Virus record (IMG/VR): IMGVR_UViG_3300018080_000148
Location: 25,923-89,922 of that record
Length of the DNA stretch: 64,000 nt
DNA from: a virus
Direction: 5' to 3' (one strand)
This document shows, one piece after another, positions 52,871 through 60,993 of this stretch; the first letter of the stretch is position 1, and each line of letters starts with the position of its first letter. The notes under the pieces are model-generated. The model was not told where the DNA came from. It was given only the letters and a program-made list of their open reading frames with translations, and did no database searches. A program made the position numbers and the translations under genes.

Positions 52871-53502
52871 TTTTTCTCCAAAGGCCCTCCCCGCCGTGGT
52901 TATGGCGAAGCCGGGGGAGGGGGCGACTTCTGGAAACGTCGGCTCACGGAGTTAGAACCGGGCGTCGGCCAAATGCAACCTAACGCTCTTCCACCGCACT
53001 CACGGCTTACGGGCTCTGTCGCTGAGCGCAGCCGCACCATGCAAAACTCGTCCAGCGACTTCGGGGCGAAGCTGCCCGAATCTCGTTGTCTAAATTGTAG
53101 CCCAGCAAAGAGTTGATGTAAAACACGAATTTTTCTGTCACGGTCCTGCATATACGTGTCACGAGGGGGACATATAGACGAGGAACTTATCGGAAAGGGA
53201 TTTCGGCGTTATCTCCCTTCTGCGGGGAAGATTTTTCGTATTTTCCGACCTTTTCTGATGCAGGTTACCGGTTTGGTCCCCCATTAGAGATTAGAGGGAG
53301 GAGGGTTTTCGTGGACCTTTGCATCGCCCAAACGTCTGGTTAAGGGGCAAACGTAGTGTTGGTGGAGGAAATTCGTGCCCCGATAGCCTTGTACATGCGA
53401 GGTACAGCATAGGACTTAGCCCCTGCCCGTAGCAGTTTTTTCTCTACCGGCGCTAACTCGTGTAACGGTTGTTCGTATATATCTATAGAAAGGAGTTGTG
53501 CA
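52871..53502. other. 632-nt divergent intergenic region with hairpins
   Basis: No convincing gene is seen between the divergent genes at 52870 and 53503. It contains a leader hairpin CCCTCCCC/GGGGAGGG (52881-52917), CTTCG-GGG-CGAAG near 53064, GGCT/AGCC near 53014, and a TATATA (53468-53475) upstream of the gene at 53503. The minus frame 53340 to about 53480 reads sensibly (HELAPVEKKLLRAGAKSYAV) but has no good start. It probably holds promoters for both sides and maybe a structured RNA. Confidence 0.35.
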
Positions 53503-53898
53503 ATGTACACGACCAAGGATGAATTCAAGAATGTGGACGTGGAGTACGTCCGGTACAAGTTCATTGAGCAGTTGGGATTCGTGCCGCCCATGAACTTGGA
53601 GTTTCCCTGTACAATCCTGATCGACAAGAAAGTTTTCCTGTCGGTCAACCCGGCTTTCTGTGCCCCGCTCTACATGCAACATTATGAGGTGTGGGGGCCG
53701 TCGATGGATGTGGAATACAATGGCGACAAATACGCAGGTTTTGAAAAAGCTGTGGAGAAGGCCATCGAACTTTGGTTGATTCCACCTCCCGGTGATGGCG
53801 ATAACGATTGCGACTTCCCGCCCGATTGTCCCATGCCGAGCGATTCCATCAAGCCCAAGGTGGAAGAAAAAAGAGAATGCTTGGCAACCGCCCTTTAG
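53503..53898 (+). CDS. Hypothetical protein (131 aa)
   Basis: MYTTKDEFKNVDVEYVRYKF begins a protein with a beta-rich middle and a Pro/Asp-rich, Cys-containing tail (CDFPPDCPMPSDS). AAAGGAG with a 7-8 nt spacer precedes the start, with TATATA further upstream. It converges on the ADP-ribosyltransferase-like gene (4-nt overlap). Confidence 0.55.
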   Translation: MYTTKDEFKNVDVEYVRYKFIEQLGFVPPMNLEFPCTILIDKKVFLSVNPAFCAPLYMQHYEVWGPSMDVEYNGDKYAGFEKAVEKAIELWLIPPPGDGDNDCDFPPDCPMPSDSIKPKVEEKRECLATAL

Positions 53899-54257
53899 TC
53901 AACCAGCGTTGCCTTGTCAGGATCTACAAGAATGACAACGTAAAGCGGCCCCAGTGGCGTTGTGCGGACGTTGATGGCACTATCGTACCCTTGTGCTTCT
54001 AGTTCACCCACCGCTTCGGGATCGCCTGCTATACTGTCAAAACGACTCCATTCTTCATCATCAACAATTTTTGGATTTTGGATGTCGAGCTTGAAAGCTG
54101 CAACTGGGCCGTAGGTTTTGGCGAACAGTTCGTTGCTGATAAAGAAACTCGGGCCCGTTAGTTTTTTCGGGTCGCCCGTGCGTGCCCCACGATACATGGT
54201 CATGCCACGAACTGCTTCAGCTTCTTTGTTCTCAAGAAATTGGGCGAAGTTTTTCAT
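53895..54257 (-). CDS. ADP-ribosyltransferase-like protein with capsid-targeting-like N-terminus (120 aa)
   Basis: After MKNFAQFLENKEAEAVRG comes MTMYRGARTGDPKKLTGPSF, then FFISNELFAKTYGPVAAFKL. YRG, a FFIS strand and a following FAxxYG helix form the N-terminal half of an ART-fold domain (Arg of motif I and Ser of motif II). A clear catalytic Glu (ExE) is not obvious, so activity is uncertain. T4 Alt is an ADP-ribosyltransferase that is packed in the head with such a peptide and injected, so the combination is suggestive. TAAATA lies 5 nt before the ATG, with no ribosome site. Confidence 0.5.
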   Translation of the reverse strand: MKNFAQFLENKEAEAVRGMTMYRGARTGDPKKLTGPSFFISNELFAKTYGPVAAFKLDIQNPKIVDDEEWSRFDSIAGDPEAVGELEAQGYDSAINVRTTPLGPLYVVILVDPDKATLVD

Positions 54258-54262
54258 GCTGT

Positions 54263-54268
54263 TATTTA
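54263..54268 (-). promoter_or_regulatory. TAWATA late-promoter box for the ART-like gene
   Basis: CTAAATAACAGC precedes the ATG on the minus strand, with 5 nt between TAAATA and ATG. The sequence CTAAATAAC is the same as upstream of the gene at 16458. Confidence 0.55.
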
Positions 54269-54280
54269 GTCGCAGGAAAT

Positions 54281-54312
54281 GAAAAACGCCCACGCAGCAT
54301 GCTGCGTGGGCG
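54281..54312 (-). terminator. Rho-independent terminator (- strand)
   Basis: CGCCCACGCAGC pairs with GCTGCGTGGGCG (12 bp, AT loop), followed on the minus strand by TTTTTC. It ends the von Willebrand A operon and lies just upstream of the ART-like gene. Confidence 0.9.
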
Positions 54313-54344
54313 CTATATTCCACGATTATAGCGCTATGGCGCTA

Positions 54345-55271
54345 TTACGCATTTTGGTCCGTCTTCCACGCCACCGGCTTGCTGGCGGCGAAGTAGCCGG
54401 TGCCTTCGTTTTGCTCGGGCGGCTGCACGTAACTTTGTCTGGGGGTGGCCACACCGAATGTGTCGCCCCTGGCAGCACCGCCCCACACGTTTCCACCGCC
54501 CACGACTTGATCGGGCGGGCTTGGCATCACCGGGGGCTGCGTCGGCGGCTGGAGGGCGCTGGTGCCGATGGTCTGGTCGGAGGCCGAGGTGACCGAATCG
54601 TTCACACCGGCGTCTTCGTAGTTGGCACAGGCTTCCAGGTTGTCGGAGTGAAGACCCATAGACATGCCTTTCACCCCAGTGGCACGAGCGGCCATGTATC
54701 TCCTCATCTTCTTGGCGCTTTCTTTCATGCCGCCACGAGTCCGCACGGCGTCCTGGTTGCTCCAGGCTGCCATGTTGGAGATCGGGATAGCGGTCTGCTC
54801 GGACAACTGTTGCAGGTAGCGTTCGCTGCAACCCATGTATGAGAAGGTCCAGTCGCCGGTCTTTTGGCGAGCGTCGATTTTTTCTTTCAACGCTTCCGCT
54901 GACACGTGCTTGGACGAATTCTCGCAACCGTCCGAAATGATGATGACCAGGAAGGAGGTATCTTTGTCCATCTGGACCGTCTCGGACAACTTGTCGATGG
55001 TGTAGCCGACCGCATCACGCAGAGCCGTGCTTCCACCGGTGTGATAATCTTCCACCGCTGCTTCAGCGATAGAATCGACAGGCTCGTTCCACAGGTGCTC
55101 GTACACTTCGCCGTTGAAGGTCACGAGGGAAACGAAAATGTCTTGGTCTTTGGCGTCTTCCTTGAACTGTTGAACGTGCTCGTTGAATCCTTCAACGGTT
55201 TGGGCTCGGGTGCCGCTCATGGAACCGGATTTGTCCAGAATGATTGCGGCGTAGGTTTTCTGCTTACTCAT
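54345..55271 (-). CDS. Von Willebrand factor A-domain protein (308 aa)
   Basis: The MIDAS metal site is complete: DKSGSMSG near residue 13, GGSTALRD near 80 and ISDGCENSS near 112. The domain covers residues 5-200. The C-terminal 110 residues are a flexible Pro/Gln/Gly/Ser region. vWA proteins bind partners through the metal ion, and the protein at 55356 is the likely partner in the same operon. A surface, chaperone or assembly role is possible; no ATPase of the MoxR type is nearby. Confidence 0.8.
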   Translation of the reverse strand: MSKQKTYAAIILDKSGSMSGTRAQTVEGFNEHVQQFKEDAKDQDIFVSLVTFNGEVYEHLWNEPVDSIAEAAVEDYHTGGSTALRDAVGYTIDKLSETVQMDKDTSFLVIIISDGCENSSKHVSAEALKEKIDARQKTGDWTFSYMGCSERYLQQLSEQTAIPISNMAAWSNQDAVRTRGGMKESAKKMRRYMAARATGVKGMSMGLHSDNLEACANYEDAGVNDSVTSASDQTIGTSALQPPTQPPVMPSPPDQVVGGGNVWGGAARGDTFGVATPRQSYVQPPEQNEGTGYFAASKPVAWKTDQNA

Positions 55272-55315
55272 CTTATTGTTTACCTTTCAGAATCGCTTTT
55301 GTCTTGGTTTGAGGG

Positions 55316-55346
55316 AATCCACCCCGGCCACATGCCGGGGTGGATT
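55316..55346. terminator. 13-bp hairpin between the vWA gene and its upstream partner
   Basis: AATCCACCCCGGC pairs with GCCGGGGTGGATT across 5 nt. Only on the plus strand is it followed by TTTTAA. On the minus strand it could act as a partial terminator or an mRNA end that adjusts the ratio of the two genes. Confidence 0.5.
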
Positions 55347-55355
55347 TTAAAATTC

Positions 55356-56480
55356 TCACTGGGGCCGCTTTCCTTTGCGGGCCATGTTTACTCGCAAGGG
55401 GCCAATCGTACCACCACCTTGCTTGTATTGTCGATAGCGTTGTTGACTCAACTGCTGGGCCCACTCCAGATTGGAAGTGCTTCGGTCAGCAGTGTTGCCG
55501 TAGTAGTTGGAAACGGGATTCGGCGGCTGGAACCACTGAACACGTTTCCCATCGTCAAAAGGGCCACCTGCGCCTCCCGACGCAGGGTCCGCCTGATTGA
55601 CGGGAATCGGGGACGGCGAGAGAGTGACCAACAGGTTCGGCAGGTCGTTCCGCTTCTGGCGGTCGTCGAACTGGACGGATGCTTCCTGGTAGCGTTCACG
55701 CAGCGTCTTCATGGGATCGCTGGCAGTTGTAATCATGTCCAGGATGTAGTGGCCGTCTTCACGTTGAGTCATGCTGTAATCACCGGATTCAATCATGACC
55801 CGAACGAATTGTCGGACCTCGGTGCTGATCCCGGCCCAACTTCGGTTGAGTTGGTCACAGCTACCATCGGGGCGAAGCGGTCGGCCAGGGTACAGCGGGT
55901 TTTCTTCGGCGTATGCGTCGGGCAGATCGCCGATGTTGTGAACCCGCTTGCCTTCGTAGGTTTGGCGGGGCGGGTAGCCTTGCTTGACTTCCATCAGGAG
56001 TATCAAAGAGGCTTCGATGTCAACGATCCTACCCTGCGAGTACACCAAGAAGGGGTGGCCCTTGGAGAGAGACCGAAGTCTCGTGCCGACTGGACTGTCG
56101 GGTTCCTCGGGATCGAAGGCTTCGAGCAGTTCCCGTGGGGACATGCGGTGGGCTTTCTTCGAGGAAACGTAAGCGGGTACGGGCTGGTCGCCCGCCTCTT
56201 CTTTCTTGCCTTCCTTGGGCGGTCGCCAAGACGTAGCGATATTCTTCGCAAGACCTTCCGGTTCGGGCAAATCGGAGTCTCTAGTCGTTGCGGGCGCAAG
56301 GACTTTCAGAATTTGCGACCAACTGAGACCCTGGAGTGCGTCTTCGGTATGAGCACCGAAGGCTTTGAGAGATTGGACGAACTTGTTTTCGTCCACGTAG
56401 CCGGGGTTGCCTTCCCCGACTGCATCGTTGTGCTCACGGATGTGAGCAAGCGCAGCATCAAGTTTTTCTTGGTAAGCCAT
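55356..56480 (-). CDS. Hypothetical protein, operon partner of the vWA protein (374 aa)
   Basis: The protein has a helical N-terminus (MAYQEKLDAALAHIREHND), a Pro/Glu-rich linker near residue 75, and a central alpha/beta part with a hydrophobic IEASLILLMEVKQG strand near 155. The tail is Gln/Arg/Gly-rich. No domain is recognised. AGGAGG precedes the start. It may be bound or loaded by the vWA protein. Confidence 0.5.
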   Translation of the reverse strand: MAYQEKLDAALAHIREHNDAVGEGNPGYVDENKFVQSLKAFGAHTEDALQGLSWSQILKVLAPATTRDSDLPEPEGLAKNIATSWRPPKEGKKEEAGDQPVPAYVSSKKAHRMSPRELLEAFDPEEPDSPVGTRLRSLSKGHPFLVYSQGRIVDIEASLILLMEVKQGYPPRQTYEGKRVHNIGDLPDAYAEENPLYPGRPLRPDGSCDQLNRSWAGISTEVRQFVRVMIESGDYSMTQREDGHYILDMITTASDPMKTLRERYQEASVQFDDRQKRNDLPNLLVTLSPSPIPVNQADPASGGAGGPFDDGKRVQWFQPPNPVSNYYGNTADRSTSNLEWAQQLSQQRYRQYKQGGGTIGPLRVNMARKGKRPQ

Positions 56481-56598
56481 GCCTACCTCCTATATGTAAC
56501 TGCTTCTACTTCTACTACGGTTTGGGGCGACGAGCCCGACGCACCGCTAGGCGTCTACAGTATTCTAGGCAACTTTCCGGATTTGTCAAGGGTGCAGA

Positions 56599-56604
56599 TA
56601 TATA
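56599..56604 (+). promoter_or_regulatory. TAWATA late-promoter box for the 56610 gene
   Basis: TATATA is followed by GGAGT and the ATG at 56610, the same 5-nt spacing as in other genes. GGAG falls inside the spacer, too close to the start to be a standard ribosome site. Confidence 0.5.
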
Positions 56605-56609
56605 GGAGT

Positions 56610-57152
56610 ATGGAGAAATTGAATTTTCGGCAGTGGCTAGAGATAGCCGGAACTGGCAAATACAGCGATCTGGTTCCGGGTTGGCGGGGCGGTCCCAAGG
56701 GCCCGTATGCCGATCCGAAGAGAATGCCCAGTGATCCCATGTTCTGGCGAAATCATGATTTTCAAAAACAATGGGCAGCAAGAGAGCTAGAAGATGCTAA
56801 AAAGCGGCACGAGCTAGATCCGGAGGATGAAGACAAGAGAAAAGGTTTTGCTCAAGCCACCGCAGATGCTCTATGGTCGGCTATGCCCGTTGTCCCCGAT
56901 AGCAAACCACGGGGGGAGTATGAGGGGTACACCAATTGGGACACTTGGGCTGTGGCGTTGTGGGCCAACAATGAAAGAAAGCACTATGAAGCTACCCGAA
57001 TGAAACCGGCTGCCTTCTTGAAGAAATACGCCTTGCGATACAAAAGGGAAATTTACCGTTTCTACAGTGACGAAGAGGGTGATGAATCACGTCAAGTCGA
57101 TTTCGACATGGTGAATTGGGATGAACTGGCCGAGGATTTCAGCGCCGAGTAA
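56610..57152 (+). CDS. Protein with capsid-targeting-like N-terminus and GYTNWDTW motif (180 aa)
   Basis: MEKLNFRQWLEIAGTGKYSD begins the protein in the style of the other probable head-packaged proteins. Near residue 108 is YEGYTNWDTWAVALWANNE, a motif I know from uncharacterised phage and bacterial proteins, followed by a helical, charged C-terminus. The start is set by the TATATA box and by the motif; a long opposite-strand-shadow frame continues upstream. It may be an internal head protein. Function unknown. Confidence 0.6.
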   Translation: MEKLNFRQWLEIAGTGKYSDLVPGWRGGPKGPYADPKRMPSDPMFWRNHDFQKQWAARELEDAKKRHELDPEDEDKRKGFAQATADALWSAMPVVPDSKPRGEYEGYTNWDTWAVALWANNERKHYEATRMKPAAFLKKYALRYKREIYRFYSDEEGDESRQVDFDMVNWDELAEDFSAE

Positions 57153-57494
57153 TCAAGGGTTGGTCGGGGCGAAACCATGGTTCCGCTGGATCAACTGCTG
57201 CATGTGGCCCAGCATGACGGTGGTGAAGTAGTTGAACATCTTCCCCTTTTTGATCTTGTCGGGGTCGAGCTTTCGCATCTTTAACCACGCCAGTTCGATA
57301 CACTCGCCGATCACCGTATCTCGCCAAACTGAATTGCATTCCGGCCAGCAGTTTTGTACGAGCAGGGTCGCCATTAACTCAAATGCATACTCCAGATCCG
57401 GATCGGGTGGAAAAACGTACATTCCTTCTTCAACCAGATCCTCGAAACGATGCATTGCTTCATTTCGAGCATAATCAATCCAAAAGTTCTTCAT
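57153..57494 (-). CDS. Late sigma factor, T4 gp55-like (113 aa)
   Basis: The segment IELAWLKMRKLDPDKIKKG followed by MFNYFTTVMLGHMQQLIQRN resembles sigma region 2 in the compact form found in T4 gp55 and other phage late sigma factors, where A-x-x-Y-F-T-x-x-x-x-N is the most conserved block. gp55 reads promoters made only of a -10-like TATAAATA box. The TAWATA boxes in this window would be the matching targets. The first half (AMHRFEDLVEEGMYVFPPDP) is not diagnostic. Confidence 0.55.
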   Translation of the reverse strand: MKNFWIDYARNEAMHRFEDLVEEGMYVFPPDPDLEYAFELMATLLVQNCWPECNSVWRDTVIGECIELAWLKMRKLDPDKIKKGKMFNYFTTVMLGHMQQLIQRNHGFAPTNP

Positions 57495-57768
57495 GTGCCT
57501 TCCTCAGCCAGAAGTTTGAGCGATCTACCTTGAAGCAAGTGGCGTCTTCCGGGGCATGCTCCGAGCAAAAATACTCGAAGTGTGGATTACGTCTGGAATA
57601 CGTTGCAGGTTCACCGCACTCTTGGCAATTAGCCATCAGGCGATGACTTTCTAGCAAGATGGCGGTGTGGCTGCGGACGTATTCGTCTCGGGTATCTTGC
57701 AGGACGGGAATTCCCCAGAGCTTTTCCAGTTTTTTCGCTTCTTCTAGCAACCGTTTGTTAAAGGTCAT
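57475..57768 (-). CDS. Zinc-finger hypothetical protein (97 aa)
   Basis: CQECGEPATY near residue 48 and FEYFCSEH near 66 form a zinc site of Cys/Cys/Cys/His type. It overlaps the sigma-like gene by 20 nt on the same strand, so it may be made together with it and perhaps work with it. Confidence 0.5.
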   Translation of the reverse strand: MTFNKRLLEEAKKLEKLWGIPVLQDTRDEYVRSHTAILLESHRLMANCQECGEPATYSRRNPHFEYFCSEHAPEDATCFKVDRSNFWLRKAHEELLD

Positions 57769-57800
57769 GCTCTATTGTAGTGGTTTATTTTCAAAATTCA

Positions 57801-58406
57801 TCAAAGTCCCAACACGATTTTGGCAACCACCTGCTTGTCTGGGCTGTCGTGGTAGAGGTATTTGTACTGGAAGCGGGTTTCTTCCAAGAATTCCAGCCAC
57901 GCCTTCATTTCATGCCTTGCATAGTGGGGGTAGTTTATCAATTCGTCGAACAGCAGGATCGTGCTTTTGCGAATGAAGGGGCGGATGTGCTTCAACACTG
58001 TTTTGGTCGATGAATAGAGATCGCAGTCAATGTGGCAGAGGGCTATCGAAGACGGGTAGCTCTGAAAGAATTCCGGCAGGGTGTCTTCATACCAGCCTTT
58101 GATGAATTTCACGTTGTCGGGAGCGTGGGGCACTTTGCCTTTGGCACTGAAGGAGCCTTTATCAAATGTTCGCTTTGCGCCCCGCCAAGCTTCTGGCAGT
58201 CCCTCGAATGAATCGAATCCGTAGATCGTTCTCTCGGGAAGAGCATTAGCCAGCAGATTGATGGACCTGCCTTCCCACACACCGAACTCAAACACGTCGC
58301 CCGGCCTCTCTAGTGCCTTAATTGCGTTTTGCCTGAGCGATGGCCTGTGTGGGCACCTACGTGCTTCTCGGAGTATCCTCAGTCTCTCTTGACGTGGGTT
58401 GTTCAT
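57801..58406 (-). CDS. TylF-like SAM-dependent O-methyltransferase (201 aa)
   Basis: VFEFGVWEGRSINLLANALP near residue 38 is the SAM loop, YGFDSFEGLPEAWRG follows near 61, then FIKGWYEDTLPEFF near 98 and LCHIDCDLYSSTKTVL near 123, with ILLFDELINYP near 150. This is the macrocin-O-methyltransferase (TylF) pattern. The ATG overlaps the upstream TGA (TGATG), so translation is coupled to the HExxH protein. Substrates in this family are sugars. Confidence 0.85.
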   Translation of the reverse strand: MNNPRQERLRILREARRCPHRPSLRQNAIKALERPGDVFEFGVWEGRSINLLANALPERTIYGFDSFEGLPEAWRGAKRTFDKGSFSAKGKVPHAPDNVKFIKGWYEDTLPEFFQSYPSSIALCHIDCDLYSSTKTVLKHIRPFIRKSTILLFDELINYPHYARHEMKAWLEFLEETRFQYKYLYHDSPDKQVVAKIVLGL

Positions 58407-59278
58407 CAAAATCCTAGCACCCTTTTTGTCCATTCTTCGCCCAGATAGTCCCTCGTGGATTGGCGAAGCCCTTCGGCATCCGAGCTTGTCTTCCATTTTT
58501 CCATGTATTCATCTTGCCATTTGTGGGTCAGGTTCGGATGTTTGCGTGCTTCTTTATAGAGCTTGGCGGACCTTTCGAGTTGCCAGCCCAACATGTTCTT
58601 GAATTGCTCGTCTTCCGGCTTGACGGTCATGGCCAGTGTTAATGCATACACGTCGAATTCTCGCATGAAGAGAACTGTGTCCCACCGTTGTTGGGTCCAA
58701 CCTTGGCTCTCGGTCATGTCGATGGCACATGCAGTCCCACCGGCGTAGGCGATCCACTCGTCGAAGATGTAAATGGGTTCCGAGTTGAAGTATTGTTGTT
58801 GTTGACGCAGGTAGAGGTTGTACGTTCTGCCTCGCAGTGATTTGGGGACGTTGTTAGCGACGGTGTTCAACGTGGTGTTGAGATCTTCCACCCACACCAT
58901 TTTGTCATCCATGCAGTAGATGCCGTATTTGTTGGACTCTCTTTTGCAAATGCCGTGTAATGTTTCGTGGACTTCCGTGCATGGTCCGTTGCCGCTGTAA
59001 CTTTCGCTGCCGCTGGCGTGATTCATGACATCGATCCAGATGTCGCATTTTCCGCTCGTTCGATTCCCCTTGGGTGGGTAGTTCGTCCATTTTGGTTCGT
59101 ACCTTTTTACTTCTGGCTCTGGTTCTGGCTGTGGTTCTTCCGGCTTCGGCTTTTCCGGTTCTACTATTTCGTTGTTGATGTTGCTCTCCCCCGGTGGTTT
59201 TTCTCGAAATCCTCGCAAGGCAATCCCAGCGATAAAGAAAAAGTTCACCACAACCACGATTACCAATAATTTTTTCAT
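58406..59278 (-). CDS. Membrane-anchored HExxH metalloprotein (290 aa)
   Basis: One N-terminal membrane helix (residues 4-22) is followed by a Pro/Glu-rich stalk (EPEKPKPEEPQPEPEPE, residues 40-56) and an external domain. TEVHETLHGICKRES near residue 104 holds HExxH, and FDEWIAYAGGT near 173 offers Glu as third ligand, the gluzincin order. Cys pairs (KCDIW, GPCTE, GICKR, IYCMD) suggest disulfides outside the cytoplasm. It is probably a surface protease or wall-linked enzyme. Confidence 0.6.
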   Translation of the reverse strand: MKKLLVIVVVVNFFFIAGIALRGFREKPPGESNINNEIVEPEKPKPEEPQPEPEPEVKRYEPKWTNYPPKGNRTSGKCDIWIDVMNHASGSESYSGNGPCTEVHETLHGICKRESNKYGIYCMDDKMVWVEDLNTTLNTVANNVPKSLRGRTYNLYLRQQQQYFNSEPIYIFDEWIAYAGGTACAIDMTESQGWTQQRWDTVLFMREFDVYALTLAMTVKPEDEQFKNMLGWQLERSAKLYKEARKHPNLTHKWQDEYMEKWKTSSDAEGLRQSTRDYLGEEWTKRVLGF

Positions 59279-59313
59279 CTCCTCTCCTTCCGCATTTTAC
59301 GTCTCCCCTATGC

Positions 59314-59319
59314 TATATA
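59314..59319 (+). promoter_or_regulatory. TAWATA late-promoter box for the 59328 gene
   Basis: TATATA is followed by 8 nt and the ATG at 59328. No Shine-Dalgarno sequence is present. Confidence 0.45.
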
Positions 59320-59327
59320 ATGGTGCT

Positions 59328-59801
59328 ATGAAGACTTTCGATGAGTTCTTGATGTTAATGGAACAAGACCCCCTTGGGGGAATGGGTGGTCCGCCGCCTC
59401 CTCTTGGTGGCCCTCCAGGCATGGGCGGTCCTCCGGGTTTGGGTGGTCCTCCGGGTGGCCCTCCAGGAATGGGTGGTCCTCCAGGTGGCCCTCCGGGAAT
59501 GGGTGGCCCTCCAGGCGGTGCGCCCGGTGGCCAACAACCGCCAATGAAGGTTGAACCTCAATCCGTTTGGGACGTGTTGGAAAAGATTCTTACAGGTAAG
59601 AAAGTTGAAGAGCCGCAAGAGAAGCCACAGCAACCACCTCCTGGTGCGGCTCCTCCAGGAATGGGTGGTCCTCCAGGTGCTCCTCCAGGAATGGGCGCTC
59701 CTCCAGGAATGGGTGGTCCTCCAGGAATGGGTGGTCCTCCTCCGGGTCCACCGCCCGGTGGCGCTCCACCTCAACACTTAATGGGTACACCTGGATTCTA
59801 A
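59328..59801 (+). CDS. Gly/Pro-repeat protein with capsid-targeting-like N-terminus (157 aa)
   Basis: MKTFDEFLMLMEQDPLGG begins the protein and is the closest match here to the T4 internal-protein peptide MKTYQEFIAE. Two long arrays of GGPPGMGG-type repeats flank a folded insert of about 35 residues (QSVWDVLEKILTGKKVEEPQ). The insert resembles VEKIL of the 16504 protein. The repeats make the protein flexible and extended, so it could fill the head or spool with DNA. Confidence 0.65.
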   Translation: MKTFDEFLMLMEQDPLGGMGGPPPPLGGPPGMGGPPGLGGPPGGPPGMGGPPGGPPGMGGPPGGAPGGQQPPMKVEPQSVWDVLEKILTGKKVEEPQEKPQQPPPGAAPPGMGGPPGAPPGMGAPPGMGGPPGMGGPPPGPPPGGAPPQHLMGTPGF

Positions 59802-59859
59802 AACACATTCCTGCTATACTCCCTTACTCCCATGTAAGCGACCATGTAGGAATGAATGA

Positions 59860-60993
59860 ATGAAATGGCTCATAACTGCTGACATCCATGTTCACCATCA
59901 CAAAAAATCCGCCGAGCGATTACAAGATTGCTTGGATGCACTCAACTGGGTTTTTCAGACCGCTGTAGAGAAGTCGGTAGAGCACATTATCGTGGCGGGC
60001 GATCTGTTTTACGACAGATTCAAGATCGATGTGCCAACTTATCAGAAGACCTTTGAGATTTTCAAGAAGTACACCGACAAGCATGATTTTGGAGTGTGGC
60101 TGTTAATTGGCAACCACGACATGTTCATGCACAAAGAGTGGGACATCTCTTCTATGGTCCCACTGAGCGGCATTCCTTCTGTTACCGTGATTAACAAGCC
60201 TTGTGTCATCCCCATTGGTGGCGTGCCCGCTGCCTTTCTTCCTTACACTTCTGATCCAATTGCTGATTTAGCAAAGATCGAAGATAATTGTTCGCCCGCT
60301 GACATCCTTTTCGGGCACGTGGCGTTGGACAATGCTGTGCTGAATCCCCTGTACAACACCACGTCTGAAGTGCAGGTTGAAAATGACGGTGACATGGTTA
60401 AAGTTGATTCGGGGATTTTTGAAAAATGGAAGCAGGTTTTTCTCGGTCATTATCATGCTGCTCAAACACTTGGCAGTAATGTGGAGTACGTCGGCTCACC
60501 ATTGCAGCTTTCATACGGTGAAGCCTTTCAACCAAAACACGTGATAATTTACCATCCAACTGCCGATATTAAAGAATACGTGGAGAATGATTTTAGCCCC
60601 AAACATTTCATCATTCGGCGCAATGAAGTGGACAAGTATGACGTGGCTGGAAATTTCGTAAAGTTGCTGGTTGATGGAATGGATGAAGTCGGATTGATGA
60701 ATACCAGGAAGGAATTTTTGGAAGAGTTGGGTGCCAAGACATTCGATGTGAAACCTCCCGATAATGGGAGGGGCCAGAAGGATGATGAGGTAATGGTAGA
60801 GAATGCACGAGCGATACTTGATAACGAGTTTGAGATCTTCAAGCGATACATCGAAGAGGTGGAAAAGAAAGATCCCGAATCTCTCGAAGGGCTGGAAAAA
60901 GATCGACTAATGGAGTTATGTCAAAAAGTAATTGACGCAGCACGTAAGCGTGAAGAAGGGAAAGACGAAACTCATGAGGAAATTGAACTTTAA
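59860..60993 (+). CDS. Recombination nuclease subunit, gp47/SbcD/Mre11-like (377 aa)
   Basis: The metallophosphoesterase motifs are in order: ITADIHVHHHKK near residue 4, VAGDLFYDRF near 45, LIGNHDMF near 84, and FLGHYHAAQT near 195. The C-terminal 140 residues form the capping and coiled-coil-binding region. Together with gp46 it forms an ATP-dependent exonuclease that resects DNA ends for recombination. Its end overlaps the gp46 start by 20 nt, the same arrangement as in T4. Confidence 0.9.
   Translation: MKWLITADIHVHHHKKSAERLQDCLDALNWVFQTAVEKSVEHIIVAGDLFYDRFKIDVPTYQKTFEIFKKYTDKHDFGVWLLIGNHDMFMHKEWDISSMVPLSGIPSVTVINKPCVIPIGGVPAAFLPYTSDPIADLAKIEDNCSPADILFGHVALDNAVLNPLYNTTSEVQVENDGDMVKVDSGIFEKWKQVFLGHYHAAQTLGSNVEYVGSPLQLSYGEAFQPKHVIIYHPTADIKEYVENDFSPKHFIIRRNEVDKYDVAGNFVKLLVDGMDEVGLMNTRKEFLEELGAKTFDVKPPDNGRGQKDDEVMVENARAILDNEFEIFKRYIEEVEKKDPESLEGLEKDRLMELCQKVIDAARKREEGKDETHEEIEL

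Noticed and set aside
52925-52975. tmRNA-like sequence (GGGGGCGACTTCTGG)
   Set aside because: It recalls the tmRNA 5' end, but no matching 3' end with a T arm or a tag reading frame was found.
54906-56609. A long plus-strand open frame that runs into the 56610 gene
   Set aside because: It lies opposite two well-supported minus-strand genes (vWA protein and its partner), has no ribosome site, and its translation is low-quality. Only the last 180 codons, after the TATATA box, look like a protein.
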